A stretch of DNA of 64,000 nucleotides. Source: Leeuwenhoekiella parthenopeia. Its GTDB lineage: Bacteria; Bacteroidota; Bacteroidia; Flavobacteriales; Flavobacteriaceae. The notes under the pieces were generated by a model. That model did no database searches and was not told the origin of the DNA. It saw only the letters and a program-made list of their open reading frames with translations. Below are positions 8,850 to 17,072 of this stretch, piece by piece. The stretch covers positions 1 to 64,000 of the forward strand of contig NZ_JAJGMW010000005.1 in assembly GCF_020782115.1 (NCBI RefSeq), read 5' to 3'. Position 1 is the first letter of the stretch. Every line of letters begins with the position of its first letter. The position numbers were made by a program, and so were the translations under genes.

Positions 8850-9617
8850 ATGAAAATAATCACCTATAACGTAAACGGAATTCGTGCGGCAGTGCGCAAA
8901 GGCTTATTAGACTGGCTTAAAGCAGCTAATCCCGACGTTTTGTTGCTTCAGGAAACCAAAGCGCATCCCGAACAGTTGGATTCTGAAATTCTTAAAGAAA
9001 CCGGCTATCACAATTACTGGTTTAGCGCCGAAAAAAAGGGATACAGCGGGGTGGCTGTTTTCAGCAAAAAAGAACCCGATAACGTGATTCACGGTACCGG
9101 CATCGATTATATGGATCGCGAGGGGCGCAACCTTCGGGTTGATTTTGGCGACCTCAGCATTATGAGTATGTATTTGCCAAGCGGGACTAATGATGATCGC
9201 CTGGAGTTTAAACTGCGCTACATGGCAGATTTTCACGAGTATGCCAAAGAGCTTCGCAAAACCCGTCCTAACCTCATCATCGGTGGCGATTACAACATTT
9301 GCCATGAGCCTATTGATATTCACGATCCTGTACGTCTAAAAAACGTGAGCGGCTTTTTACCGGTGGAACGCGAGTGGCTTAGTGGATTTATCGACAGCGG
9401 GTTTACAGACAGTTTCCGCCATCTCAATCCCGATCTTGAGCAATACAGCTGGTGGAGTTACCGCGCCAATGCCCGTGCCAATAATAAAGGCTGGAGATTG
9501 GATTACAATATGGTAAGCGAACCCTTAAAAGCTAAAATTAAACGCGCGGTGATTTTGCCCGAAGCCAAACACAGTGACCACTGCCCGGCACTTCTGGAGC
9601 TGGATCATAGCCTTTAA
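8850..9617 (+). CDS. xth: Exodeoxyribonuclease III (AP endonuclease)
   Basis: A 255-residue member of the exonuclease III/endonuclease-exonuclease-phosphatase family, expected to cleave DNA at abasic sites and remove 3' blocks in base excision repair. Catalytic and metal-binding elements are all visible: N7 in TYNVNGI, the metal-binding Glu in LLLQETKA, Y/DxN in GGDYNICHEPIDIHDP, a WWSYRANARANNKGWRLDY segment, and the C-terminal SDHCPALLEL with the catalytic Asp-His. Length is normal. It appears to be a single-gene unit. Confidence 0.95.
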   Translation: MKIITYNVNGIRAAVRKGLLDWLKAANPDVLLLQETKAHPEQLDSEILKETGYHNYWFSAEKKGYSGVAVFSKKEPDNVIHGTGIDYMDREGRNLRVDFGDLSIMSMYLPSGTNDDRLEFKLRYMADFHEYAKELRKTRPNLIIGGDYNICHEPIDIHDPVRLKNVSGFLPVEREWLSGFIDSGFTDSFRHLNPDLEQYSWWSYRANARANNKGWRLDYNMVSEPLKAKIKRAVILPEAKHSDHCPALLELDHSL

Positions 9618-9684
9618 TTTTTTTGGCCGCTTTCAATAATCAACAGGTACCGAACGTTAGTTAGTTTAAACAACCTCATTAACT

Positions 9685-10644
9685 ATGATCAAAAAGCTTT
9701 GCTTAATTGCCCTGAGTGCCGCAACACTCACCTCTTGTGTTTCTGCGAAAGTCTATAAAGACCTGGAAGCACGTTATGCCGATTTAAAATCGGATAATCA
9801 GGAACTCAGTCACGATCTGGCCCAGTCTGAACGCCTGCGGAAGCAGTTTGAAGAAGAGGCCCAAAATCTGGAAGACGAACTCGCAAGTACCCGCGCCGAG
9901 CGAGACGCGCTGGAACGTGATTATGCGGCGACCAAAGCCAATCTCGAGAATTTACAGAGTTCGTACGATGCTCTTGAAGCCAACAGTTCTAAGCGCATTG
10001 CTGAAAATTCACAGAAAAACCGCGAATTAATCGCTGAGCTTGACGAAAAGCAGGCGGCACTGGCTGCCGAGCAAACCCGTCTCGAGAAACTACAACGCGA
10101 TCTCACTGAACGTTCCCGCCGTGTGGAAGAACTCGAGTCTATGATTGCTGCGAAAGATGCGAAAATGCGTCAGCTTAAAGATGCGATTTCAAAAGCCCTG
10201 ATCGATTTTGAAGGAAATGGTCTTACCGTAGAGCAGCGCGATGGTAAAGTATATGTTTCGTTAGAAAACAAGCTGTTGTTTGACAGCGGAAGCTGGACAG
10301 TGGGTGCCAATGGTCGCAAAGCTGTGAACCAACTGGGTTCTGTTTTGGCACAAAACCCGGAAATCGCAGTGCTTATAGAAGGCCATACCGATAATGTGCC
10401 CTATGGCGGCAACGGCCCGATTAAAGACAACTGGGATCTTTCGACTAAAAGAGCAACCGCAATTGTTGAGATTTTGAGTCAGAACTCGGGTATCGACCCT
10501 AAAAACCTCACTGCTGCCGGTCGTGGGGAATATGCACCGGTCGCCACAAACGATAACGCCGAAGGCAAAGCCAAAAACCGCCGTATCGAGGTCATTCTCA
10601 CTCCAAAACTGGATGAAGTGACTAAATTACTGAATGATATTTAG
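9685..10644 (+). CDS. OmpA-family lipoprotein with long coiled coil
   Basis: A 319-residue envelope lipoprotein. The signal peptide ends in a lipobox (TLTSC, lipidated Cys18). Residues about 25-170 are an uninterrupted charged coiled coil (repeated Glu/Lys/Arg/Leu heptads). Residues about 190-305 form an OmpA/MotB peptidoglycan-binding domain (LLFDSGSW, EGHTDNVPYGG, DLSTKRATAIVE, GRGEYAPVATND, KNRRIEVIL). Likely tethers the outer membrane to the wall through a long spacer. It stands alone; the function beyond anchoring is not visible. Confidence 0.92.
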   Translation: MIKKLCLIALSAATLTSCVSAKVYKDLEARYADLKSDNQELSHDLAQSERLRKQFEEEAQNLEDELASTRAERDALERDYAATKANLENLQSSYDALEANSSKRIAENSQKNRELIAELDEKQAALAAEQTRLEKLQRDLTERSRRVEELESMIAAKDAKMRQLKDAISKALIDFEGNGLTVEQRDGKVYVSLENKLLFDSGSWTVGANGRKAVNQLGSVLAQNPEIAVLIEGHTDNVPYGGNGPIKDNWDLSTKRATAIVEILSQNSGIDPKNLTAAGRGEYAPVATNDNAEGKAKNRRIEVILTPKLDEVTKLLNDI

Positions 10645-10702
10645 AAAAGTGATCTGCTGAAAATTCGTACTATCGGGTTTAGTTATGAATTAAAAAAAGA
10701 AG

Positions 10703-10710
10703 TAATTTTG
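10703..10710 (+). promoter_or_regulatory. -7 promoter element of the higBA-type module
   Basis: TAATTTTG is an exact TAnnTTTG match, 22 bases before the toxin ATG. A TTTA lies 21 bases upstream, in the place of the -33 TTTG. Confidence 0.55.
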
Positions 10711-10732
10711 TATCCGACTAGATACATATTTA

Positions 10733-11031
10733 ATGGTCTTGTTGGAGAAAACAACTGAATTCAATAAATGGCTTCGCAAGCTTAAAGATTTGCAGGCCAA
10801 GGCTAAGATTCTATTTCGACTTCAAAAACTACAGCGTGATGGTCATTTTGGAGACTGTAAACATGTTGGAGATGGTATTAGCGAAATGCGTGTGATACAG
10901 GTAAAGGTTATCGCATCTATTTCCACAAAAAAGAGGATAAAATCATCATCCTATTAATTGGGGGTGATAAATCTTCGCAACAAGAAGATATTAAAAAAGC
11001 TAAGCAAATCTGGAAAGAACAAAATTTCTAA
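10733..11031 (+). pseudogene. HigB/RelE-type toxin, disrupted by a one-base frameshift
   Basis: The ATG at 10733 opens a HI1419-like addiction-module killer protein: TEFNKWLRKLKDLQAKAKILFRL, then GHFGDCKHVGDGISEMRV. Just after 'SEMRV' (about 10891-10896) the family sequence continues in the next frame as DTGKGYRIYFHKK, then IILLIGGDKSSQQEDIKKAK, to a stop at 11029-11031, two bases before the antitoxin ATG. Restoring one base in CGTGTG/GATACAGG rebuilds a full-length toxin of about 99 residues. The natural frame instead ends early at 10957 in a basic nonsense tail. The antitoxin is intact, so this is probably a recently inactivated toxin or a sequencing error. Confidence 0.85.
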
Positions 11032-11033
11032 AT

Positions 11034-11318
11034 ATGAAAACCTCTAAATTTGAAATTGCCGATTATCTGGACAATAAAGAACTTATTGCTGCTTACCTGA
11101 ATACTGCTCTGGAAGAAGGAGATCAGGAAGATGTTATTGAGGCTATTGGGAATGTTGCAAAAGCAATAGGCATGACTAAAATTGCAGAAGAAACAGGAAT
11201 GAGTAGACCAAGCCTGTATAAAGCATTATCTGAAGGTTCTAAACCCCAATTCGCAACCATTGTCAAGGTTCTGAAAGCTATTGGCGGACAAATTCAAATT
11301 CAGCCCATACCTTCCTAA
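11034..11318 (+). CDS. HigA/HI1420-type antitoxin
   Basis: A 94-residue addiction-module antidote with an Xre-like helix-turn-helix: KTSKFEIADYLDNKELIAAYLNTALEE, then AIGNVAKAIGMTKIAEETGMSRPSLYKALS, then PQFATIVKVLKAIG. The order toxin then antitoxin is the usual one for the HI1419/HI1420 group. It starts two bases after the toxin stop and ends before a strong terminator, so the two form one operon. Antitoxins of this family usually also repress their own promoter. The neighbouring toxin is frameshifted. Confidence 0.9.
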   Translation: MKTSKFEIADYLDNKELIAAYLNTALEEGDQEDVIEAIGNVAKAIGMTKIAEETGMSRPSLYKALSEGSKPQFATIVKVLKAIGGQIQIQPIPS

Positions 11319-11358
11319 AAAATGCACGAAAACTAGTATCACTCTTAAACTTATCCTA

Positions 11359-11390
11359 AGCCTTGAAACCCTTCAAGGCTTTTTTATTTT
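11359..11390 (+). terminator. Intrinsic terminator after the antitoxin
   Basis: AGCCTTGAA - ACCC - TTCAAGGCT stem followed by a T-rich run. It overlaps the upstream in-frame ATG (11363) of the next gene, which argues that this gene starts at 11423. Confidence 0.9.
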
Positions 11391-11422
11391 TTGCAATACC
11401 TTCGCAACTCAAAAATACCCTT

Positions 11423-12457
11423 ATGCGCTACACGACACTTCCCGGAACGGATATCAAAATCTCTAAACTTTGCCTGGGCACGATGACCTGGGGTGAGCAG
11501 AATACCGAGGCCGAAGGTCATGCCCAACTGGATTATGCGGTGGAGCAGGGCATCAATTTTATTGATACGGCCGAATTGTACAGCGTTCCCGCGAAAGCCG
11601 AAACCTACGGAAGCACCGAGCGCATCATAGGCTCCTGGCTGAATAAACGCAAAAAACGGGACGATCTGGTTATCGCTTCAAAAATTGCCGGTCCGGCCGA
11701 AATGTCGAAGCACATTCGCACCGGGGGTTATACCAAAGCCGAGTTTAAAGACGCCATTCACAAAAGCCTGAAGCGCCTGCAAACCGATTATATTGACCTC
11801 TATCAACTGCACTGGCCGGAGCGCAATACCAACTACTTTGGAAAACTGGGCTATACACACGATTCTGAAGAGCGCTGGGAAGATAATTTCGCCCAAATTC
11901 TGGAAGATCTGAACGCATTTATTCAGGAAGGTTTGCTACGTCACATCGGGGTAAGTAATGAAACGCCTTACGGACTTTCGCGCTATCTCGAAGAAGCGCG
12001 TAAGGGCAAGCCCAAAATGATCAGCGTACAAAACCCGTATAATTTGTTGAATCGCAAAGACGAGATAGGAATGACCGAAATTATGCTTCGGGAAGAGGTG
12101 GGTTATCTGGCTTATTCGCCCCTTGGTTTTGGTACTCTGAGCGGAAAATACATCAAGGGTACAGATACCGAAGCATCGCGCGTTAATCGTTTTCCGCAGT
12201 ACAACAGGTATTCAAACGACCTTGCGGTACAGGCAACCCGGAAGTATCAGCAAATTGCCGATAAGCACGGTCTATCCCTCACACAAATGGCTTTAGCCTT
12301 TGTAACTGACCGGGATTTTATGATGTCTAACATCATTGGCGCTACGAGCATGGAGCAGCTTAAAGAAAACATAGGCAGTATTGACGTTCAGCTTTCGGAA
12401 GCGATTTTAGAAGAAATCGAAGCGGTGCATAAAGCAATCCCTAATCCGGCGCCTTAA
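11423..12457 (+). CDS. Aldo/keto reductase (Tas-like)
   Basis: NADP-dependent oxidoreductase of 344 residues with the TIM-barrel aldo/keto reductase tetrad: Asp and Tyr in FIDTAELYSVP, Lys in VIASKIAG, His in YQLHWPER. The N-terminus (MRYTTLPGTDIKISKLCLGTMTWG) and the long insertion RNTNYFGKLGYTHDSEERWED resemble E. coli Tas. The cofactor region (IIGATSMEQLKENI) is at the C-terminus. The start is placed at 11423 because the upstream in-frame ATG lies inside the preceding terminator. Substrate unknown. Convergent with the next gene, only three bases between stops. Confidence 0.93.
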   Translation: MRYTTLPGTDIKISKLCLGTMTWGEQNTEAEGHAQLDYAVEQGINFIDTAELYSVPAKAETYGSTERIIGSWLNKRKKRDDLVIASKIAGPAEMSKHIRTGGYTKAEFKDAIHKSLKRLQTDYIDLYQLHWPERNTNYFGKLGYTHDSEERWEDNFAQILEDLNAFIQEGLLRHIGVSNETPYGLSRYLEEARKGKPKMISVQNPYNLLNRKDEIGMTEIMLREEVGYLAYSPLGFGTLSGKYIKGTDTEASRVNRFPQYNRYSNDLAVQATRKYQQIADKHGLSLTQMALAFVTDRDFMMSNIIGATSMEQLKENIGSIDVQLSEAILEEIEAVHKAIPNPAP

Positions 12458-12460
12458 GCT

Positions 12461-13366
12461 TTAGTCCAGGATCTTATAAATAAGGTCGTACGTCTTCAGG
12501 GTTTCGGTTTCCAGCTGATGGTCATCAAGCCATTTTACAAAACGACCAATCATAACCGGATCGAGACGGCCCCAATTTTCTTTGGCACCCAAATACGCTA
12601 CCGAATAGTTGATACTCCCAACCAGATCGAGTTCCTTTTCGGTTTCGGGAATGTATTTGCGTAAGATTTCAGCGGCTTCCTGGGGATAATCTTCCGCATA
12701 GAAAAATCCGGCTTTGGTAGCCTTTAAAAATTCAGAATAGGTTTCCCGATTCGCTTCAACCGTATTGCCATTTACGGCTATAACCGGCGAATAGGAATAG
12801 GGAATGTTGTAATCCTTCAGTCTGAAATAGCGCATTTTTTCGCCCTGAGCTTCGGCCTGATAGGCTTCCCAATTGAGAAAAATCCAGGTAGCATCTGCCT
12901 TATCTTTCAACAGAGTTTCCCAAATACCGAGCTTTTTGGGATAGGAAATTTCCAGATTGGCTTCCCCACCGTCATTTTTGATCAATTGCTCAACGATTTT
13001 ATCTTCATAGCGCGCTTCGTACGAGGCGTAAGACTTTCCATCTAAATCTGCCGGACTCTTAATCCCGGAATCCTCTTTTACCGCAATCGCGCTTAAATCT
13101 TCCTGATAAATGGCCGCAATAGCTTTAAGATTAAAGGGTTTTTCCTTGGTTTGGTAACTGATGATGCTTTCTAACGGGCAAAGGGCCACATCTGCAATAC
13201 CGAGCTCCACTTTCTTCGCAGGCGTTATTTTATAATCGTCTTCTTCCGGTGTAATTAAACTCACCTCAAGATTTCTTTCCTTATAATAGCCCAGTTCACG
13301 GGCGATGAAAAAGCCCAGATGATTGGTGTTTGCCGTCCAGTCGAGTGCGATTTTTAGATGTTTCAA
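12461..13366 (-). CDS. NMT1/THI5-like substrate-binding-fold protein without signal peptide
   Basis: A 301-residue periplasmic-binding-protein type 2 fold of the NMT1/THI5 family (KIALDWTANTNHLGFFIARELGYYKERNLEV; then VELGIADVALCPLESIISY; KSPADLDGKSYASY). Relatives either deliver pyrimidine precursors to ABC importers or, in yeast Thi5, make the thiamin pyrimidine moiety in the cytosol. Here there is no signal peptide or lipobox, and no permease or ATPase is nearby, which points to a cytosolic role. I cannot identify a residue matching the Thi5 active-site histidine, so the enzymatic reading is open. It lies downstream of cbpM on the same strand with a 27-base gap. Confidence 0.8.
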   Translation of the reverse strand: MKHLKIALDWTANTNHLGFFIARELGYYKERNLEVSLITPEEDDYKITPAKKVELGIADVALCPLESIISYQTKEKPFNLKAIAAIYQEDLSAIAVKEDSGIKSPADLDGKSYASYEARYEDKIVEQLIKNDGGEANLEISYPKKLGIWETLLKDKADATWIFLNWEAYQAEAQGEKMRYFRLKDYNIPYSYSPVIAVNGNTVEANRETYSEFLKATKAGFFYAEDYPQEAAEILRKYIPETEKELDLVGSINYSVAYLGAKENWGRLDPVMIGRFVKWLDDHQLETETLKTYDLIYKILD

Positions 13367-13393
13367 AATGCTATTTTTTAAGTGGTTAGATGA

Positions 13394-13684
13394 TTACTCG
13401 TAAAGTCGCAATCGGTTTTGGGTTTTGATAAGTTGGCGGTTGAGCTCGTCAATTTTATCTAAAAGATTGAGGATAACGTCTATGCCTTCGATATTGATGT
13501 GCAACTCGTCGTGAATACGCATGATTTTTTCAAAAACCGGCATGCTGTCGCAATGCAGGCAATAGGTTTGTTCAACTATTTTAAGCTGAAGCACGCCTTT
13601 CTCGTGCAGTTCGGTGATAAAGGTTTCTTCAATGCGGTACTGCTTGCTGAGATGCGCTACGGGTATAAATTCTGGTGTCTTCAT
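13394..13684 (-). CDS. cbpM: CbpM-like chaperone modulator
   Basis: A 96-residue MerR-like helix-turn-helix protein of the CbpM type (FIPVAHLSKQYRIEETFITELHEKG, C-terminal helix DVILNLLDKIDELNRQLIKTQNRL). CbpM binds the J-domain of CbpA and limits its activity. Its start overlaps the stop of the upstream dnaJ-type gene by one base (TGATG), indicating translational coupling and supporting the assignment. Two cysteines (YCLHC, about residues 42-45) are present; their role is unknown. Confidence 0.85.
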   Translation of the reverse strand: MKTPEFIPVAHLSKQYRIEETFITELHEKGVLQLKIVEQTYCLHCDSMPVFEKIMRIHDELHINIEGIDVILNLLDKIDELNRQLIKTQNRLRLYE

Positions 13685-14595
13685 CAGGATCTGAGTTTTG
13701 CCAGTTCTTCAAATAAGTTCTTTTCCTGTGGCGAAAGATTGGTGGGCATTTCGATCTCGTAGGTGATGTATAAATCCCCAAACTGTCCGTCTTTCTTATA
13801 AACCGGGAAGCCTTTGCCTTTAAGCTTTACCTGCTTTCCGGAAGGCGTCTCGGGAGCAATCTTGAGCTTTACACTGCCGTCAAAGGTGTCAACAACCAAT
13901 TCTCCGCCTAATACAGCGGTGTACAGGTCGAGTTTGACTGTCTTGTACAAATTAGCACCGTCACGTTTAAAAGCAGTGTTATTGCGTATGCGGAATTCGA
14001 GGTACAGGTCACCATTGGGACCGCCATTAACGCCATCGCCGCCATAACCTTTAATTTTTATGGTCTGCCCGTTCTCAACCCCGGCCGGGATAGTCAATCT
14101 AATGTTTTTACCATTTACGGTAAGCGTACGCTTGTGTTTTTCATACACATCGCGCAAATCAAGTTCGAGTGTGGCATTAAAATCCTGCCCGCGGAACTGT
14201 GCCTGCCGCCCGCCGCCTCTAAAGCCGCCTCCACCGGCACCGCCAAACATCGAACTGAAAAAGTCTGAAAAATCGCCTTCTTCAAAGCCACCGCTATACT
14301 GCGCCCTGCTTCCACCGCCGGCATTGGTGTACTGCCTGTGTTGCTTTTCGGCCTGCTCGTAGGCTTCTGCGTGTTGCCAGTCTTTGCCGTATTTATCGTA
14401 TTTCTTTCGGTTTTCGGGATTGCTTAAAACCTCGTTTGCCTCGTTAAGCTGCTTGAATTTTTCTTCTGCTTCGGTATCACCGGGATTTACATCGGGATGG
14501 TATTTACGGGCCAGCTTTCGGTAAGCCTTTTTGATTTCGGCATCTGTGCCGCTTTTATCAAGGCCCAACACTTTATAATAATCTATATACGCCAT
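13684..14595 (-). CDS. cbpA: CbpA-type DnaJ co-chaperone
   Basis: A 303-residue Hsp40. The J-domain is at residues 1-70 with the HPD motif at 33-35. A Gly/Phe-rich linker follows at about 95-140 (GGAGGGGFRGGGRQAQF), then two C-terminal beta-sandwich substrate-binding domains (LTIPAGVENGQTIKIKGYGG, LKIAPETPSGKQVKLKGKGFP). The CxxCxGxG zinc fingers of classical DnaJ are absent, which makes it CbpA-like. It stimulates DnaK. Coupled to cbpM directly downstream. Confidence 0.93.
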   Translation of the reverse strand: MAYIDYYKVLGLDKSGTDAEIKKAYRKLARKYHPDVNPGDTEAEEKFKQLNEANEVLSNPENRKKYDKYGKDWQHAEAYEQAEKQHRQYTNAGGGSRAQYSGGFEEGDFSDFFSSMFGGAGGGGFRGGGRQAQFRGQDFNATLELDLRDVYEKHKRTLTVNGKNIRLTIPAGVENGQTIKIKGYGGDGVNGGPNGDLYLEFRIRNNTAFKRDGANLYKTVKLDLYTAVLGGELVVDTFDGSVKLKIAPETPSGKQVKLKGKGFPVYKKDGQFGDLYITYEIEMPTNLSPQEKNLFEELAKLRS

Positions 14596-14713
14596 AGGAA
14601 ATATTAAATTTCAAACTATGACTTAAAGTTAACCACATACGGGCTAAAGCGGTGCCGGGATTCTTTTAAAATTTAGTTAGAATTTAATCGCCTGTAGAGC
14701 CTAGTCCAGTTTA

Positions 14714-14727
14714 GCTTTCGCGAAAGC
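14714..14727. repeat. GCTTTCGCGAAAGC palindrome
   Basis: A perfect 14-base palindrome in the gap between the ZIP gene and cbpA. Near-matches occur at 16735 (GCTTTCGCGAAGC, inside an FKBP gene), 32854 (GCTTTCGCGAACGC, inside the MATE gene) and 62754 (GCTTTCGCG, recA leader). Confidence 0.75.
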
Positions 14728-14734
14728 GAAATAC

Positions 14735-15427
14735 TCAAGCCAGGCTGTTAAGGAAAAAAGCAAGAATAAGCCCCAGGGCAGCAGCAAGACCAGTCCAGTA
14801 CTGGTCGTTTTTAAATGCTTTGGGAAATACTTCTATGGCGAGTGAAGCTACAACCGCACCTACGGCAAAACACCGGATGTATGCCAGGGTTTCTTCAGCC
14901 ACACCGGCGAGTAATTGATTGCCCAGATAGGCCGCCAGAGACAAGATCAATGCGGTAACACACCAGAGCAACAGCACCTTCTTTTTTGAAGTTCCGTTTT
15001 CAGTCATTTCTTTGGCACCACCTGCAGCTTCGGGAAGGTTTGATAAAAATATAGAGCCCGAAAGTGCCGCAACTGCAAGCGCGTCTGCACCTATCAATGC
15101 GACGCCCAGAGCGAGATTTTCAGGAATACCGTCTAAAGTGATGGCTGCAAGAAGACCGCCACCGCTGCCTGAACCCCATTTTTTCTTAACGAGATAATCC
15201 AAACCGGTAAATACCAAAGCACCTGCAAAAACAATTGCAAGGGCTACGCCGGTCTGTGCTTTTTCAATCGCGGGATTGATGAGTTCGAGTACGGCAGAAA
15301 CAATAAGGGCTCCTCCTGCAAGTGCAACGAGAAAGCCCTCTGTTTGTTTAGAAAGATTGCCATAAATACCCCAGACCGCACCCAGAATAAGGGCTCCGGA
15401 AACTACGGCTATGACAATTAAAGTCAA
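14735..15427 (-). CDS. ZIP-family divalent metal transporter
   Basis: A 230-residue integral membrane protein with about seven or eight hydrophobic helices. The ZIP signature is in helix 4 (AAITLDGIPENLALGVAL, with Asp, Pro and Glu of the metal path) and helix 5 carries FLSNLPEAAGGAKEM, a second metal-binding helix. A GSGSGGG linker precedes helix 4. Expected to import Zn2+ or another divalent cation; which one cannot be read. It starts one base after the stop of the upstream FKBP gene, so the two are probably cotranscribed. Confidence 0.88.
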   Translation of the reverse strand: MTLIVIAVVSGALILGAVWGIYGNLSKQTEGFLVALAGGALIVSAVLELINPAIEKAQTGVALAIVFAGALVFTGLDYLVKKKWGSGSGGGLLAAITLDGIPENLALGVALIGADALAVAALSGSIFLSNLPEAAGGAKEMTENGTSKKKVLLLWCVTALILSLAAYLGNQLLAGVAEETLAYIRCFAVGAVVASLAIEVFPKAFKNDQYWTGLAAALGLILAFFLNSLA

Positions 15428-15428
15428 T

Positions 15429-16163
15429 TTACTCCTGTTTAGCGTCTTTAACGTCGATTAACTCCACGTCAAAAATCAGGGTTTCACCTGGACCTATTTG
15501 AGGACCTGAACCACGATCTCCGTAAGCAAGATCAGAAGGGATAAAGAACTTGTATTTTGCTCCTTCTTTCATCAACTGTAAACCTTCAGTCCAGCCTTTA
15601 ATCACCTGGCTTACACCAAATGTAGCCGTACGATCTGAATTCATATTTCCGTCAAAAACGGTTCCGTCGATAAGGCTTCCTTCATATTTAACCTCAACCT
15701 GATCTGTAGCAGTAGGGGTATCACCCGTACCTTCTTCCACAACGATATACTGCAGGCCGCTTTCGGTAGTTTGAACGCCTTCTTTAGTCGCATTTTCTTT
15801 TAAGAATTCTGCTCCTTTTTGCTTAGCCTCAGCTGCTTTAGCCATTGCGGCCTCTTCCTGCTTGGCACGAAGCTCTTCCTGAAAACGGGTCATCAAAGCT
15901 TGCATCGTTTGTTGCGAAAACTCCAGACTGTCTGTAAAGCCTTTACGCACACCGGCTTCGTACATTTCAAGATCAAACAACTCATCTGGATTGTCTCCCA
16001 ATGCCTGCTTAAACTGAGCACCGCTGTTTGCGCCAATCATGTACGAAACAGAATCTTTAAAAGTTTTAAGTTCTACATCTCCAGAACTCATTTTAGAATT
16101 ATCGCAGTTTACCAGTGTAAGTGCTACAACCGGAAGCGCGAAAAACACTTTATTTAATTTCAT
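15429..16163 (-). CDS. FKBP-type peptidyl-prolyl isomerase lipoprotein (copy 1)
   Basis: 244 residues. Lipoprotein signal with lipobox (TLVNC, Cys20), an N-terminal dimerisation/helical region at about 30-125, and a C-terminal FKBP domain at about 135-240 (GLQYIVVEEGTGDTPTATDQVEVKYEGSLIDGTVFD in family order, then VIKGWTEGLQLMKEGAKYKFFIPSDLAYG). It should catalyse proline isomerisation in the periplasm. This layout matches Mip/FkpA and GldI of gliding flavobacteria. Paralogue of the next gene upstream. The ZIP gene follows after one base. Confidence 0.92.
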   Translation of the reverse strand: MKLNKVFFALPVVALTLVNCDNSKMSSGDVELKTFKDSVSYMIGANSGAQFKQALGDNPDELFDLEMYEAGVRKGFTDSLEFSQQTMQALMTRFQEELRAKQEEAAMAKAAEAKQKGAEFLKENATKEGVQTTESGLQYIVVEEGTGDTPTATDQVEVKYEGSLIDGTVFDGNMNSDRTATFGVSQVIKGWTEGLQLMKEGAKYKFFIPSDLAYGDRGSGPQIGPGETLIFDVELIDVKDAKQE

Positions 16164-16279
16164 TGTTATTGTTTTAAGTTTTTAATTTCGTGTGCAAATA
16201 ACGGGATATTTAAAGGTTTTCAAAAATCCTGAGCGTTTTAATCTGTGTTTGCCTCAACCAGACCCGTTACCTTATCTGT

Positions 16280-17002
16280 TTATTTTAAAACTTCGAGTAA
16301 TTCTACATCAAAAATCAGGGTAGCATAGGGCTTGATATCCTTGCCGGCACCGCGCTCGCCGTATGCCAGATCCTGCGGAATGTAAAAACGGTATTTGCTG
16401 CCGATGGACATTAGTTGTAAACCTTCGGTCCAGCCGTTGATTACCTGACTTACGCCAAAAACCAGAGGTTCGCCGCGCTTGTATGACGAGTCAAAAACGG
16501 TCCCGTCAAGCAATTTACCTTCATAATTTACCTTAACGCGATCTCCGGGTCCGGGTTTTTCGCCATTTCCTTCCCGTAAAACCTCGTATTGCAGACCGCT
16601 TTCGGTAGTGACCACGCCAGGCTTTTTAGCATTTTCTTCTAAAAATGCAGTGCCTTCAGCCCTGGTTGCAGCGATCTGTTCTTCGCGTTTAATCTTTTCA
16701 ATCTTCTGCATGGTATCATTAAGCTTTTGAAAAAGCTTTCGCGAAGCGGCCTCATCAAGCTCAATGGCCAGTGAGTCTTTAAAAGATTCTTTCAAACCCT
16801 TTTCAAAAACAGCAAGATTAAAAATCCCTCCGGGCATTTCGCGTAAATTCTCGCCACTGCTAATGCCCATCGCATAAGAAATGGAATCCTGAAAGGTCCT
16901 GAGCTGAAATTTTTCGGGTTGTGCCACGGTTTTTTGGGGTGTGCTGCAGTTAGCTAAAGCCAGAGCTGCAACAGACACCAGCACAAACGATTTAATATTC
17001 AT
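16280..17002 (-). CDS. FKBP-type peptidyl-prolyl isomerase lipoprotein (copy 2)
   Basis: 240 residues with the same plan as its downstream neighbour: lipobox LANC (Cys19), helical region with DSISYAMGISSGENL, and an FKBP domain (GLQYEVLREGNGEKPGPGDR, VINGWTEGLQLMSIGSKYRFYIPQDLAYGERGAG). The pair is a tandem duplication that has diverged clearly in the N-terminal half. One of the two may be the GldI-type folding factor for gliding/T9SS components; which one cannot be told from sequence alone. Confidence 0.92.
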   Translation of the reverse strand: MNIKSFVLVSVAALALANCSTPQKTVAQPEKFQLRTFQDSISYAMGISSGENLREMPGGIFNLAVFEKGLKESFKDSLAIELDEAASRKLFQKLNDTMQKIEKIKREEQIAATRAEGTAFLEENAKKPGVVTTESGLQYEVLREGNGEKPGPGDRVKVNYEGKLLDGTVFDSSYKRGEPLVFGVSQVINGWTEGLQLMSIGSKYRFYIPQDLAYGERGAGKDIKPYATLIFDVELLEVLK

Positions 17003-17072
17003 AGGTCGTAGGTTTATTTTGAAGCGCCAAGTTAATTAATATGCTTCAAAACCTGAATATTAAAATGCCCTA

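Noticed and set aside
11363-11422. Upstream ATG of the aldo/keto reductase gene
   Set aside because: It sits in the terminator hairpin of the antitoxin gene and adds 20 residues not found in the family.
13684-14595. Classical DnaJ
   Set aside because: No CxxCxGxG zinc-finger repeats; CbpA-type with cbpM directly downstream.
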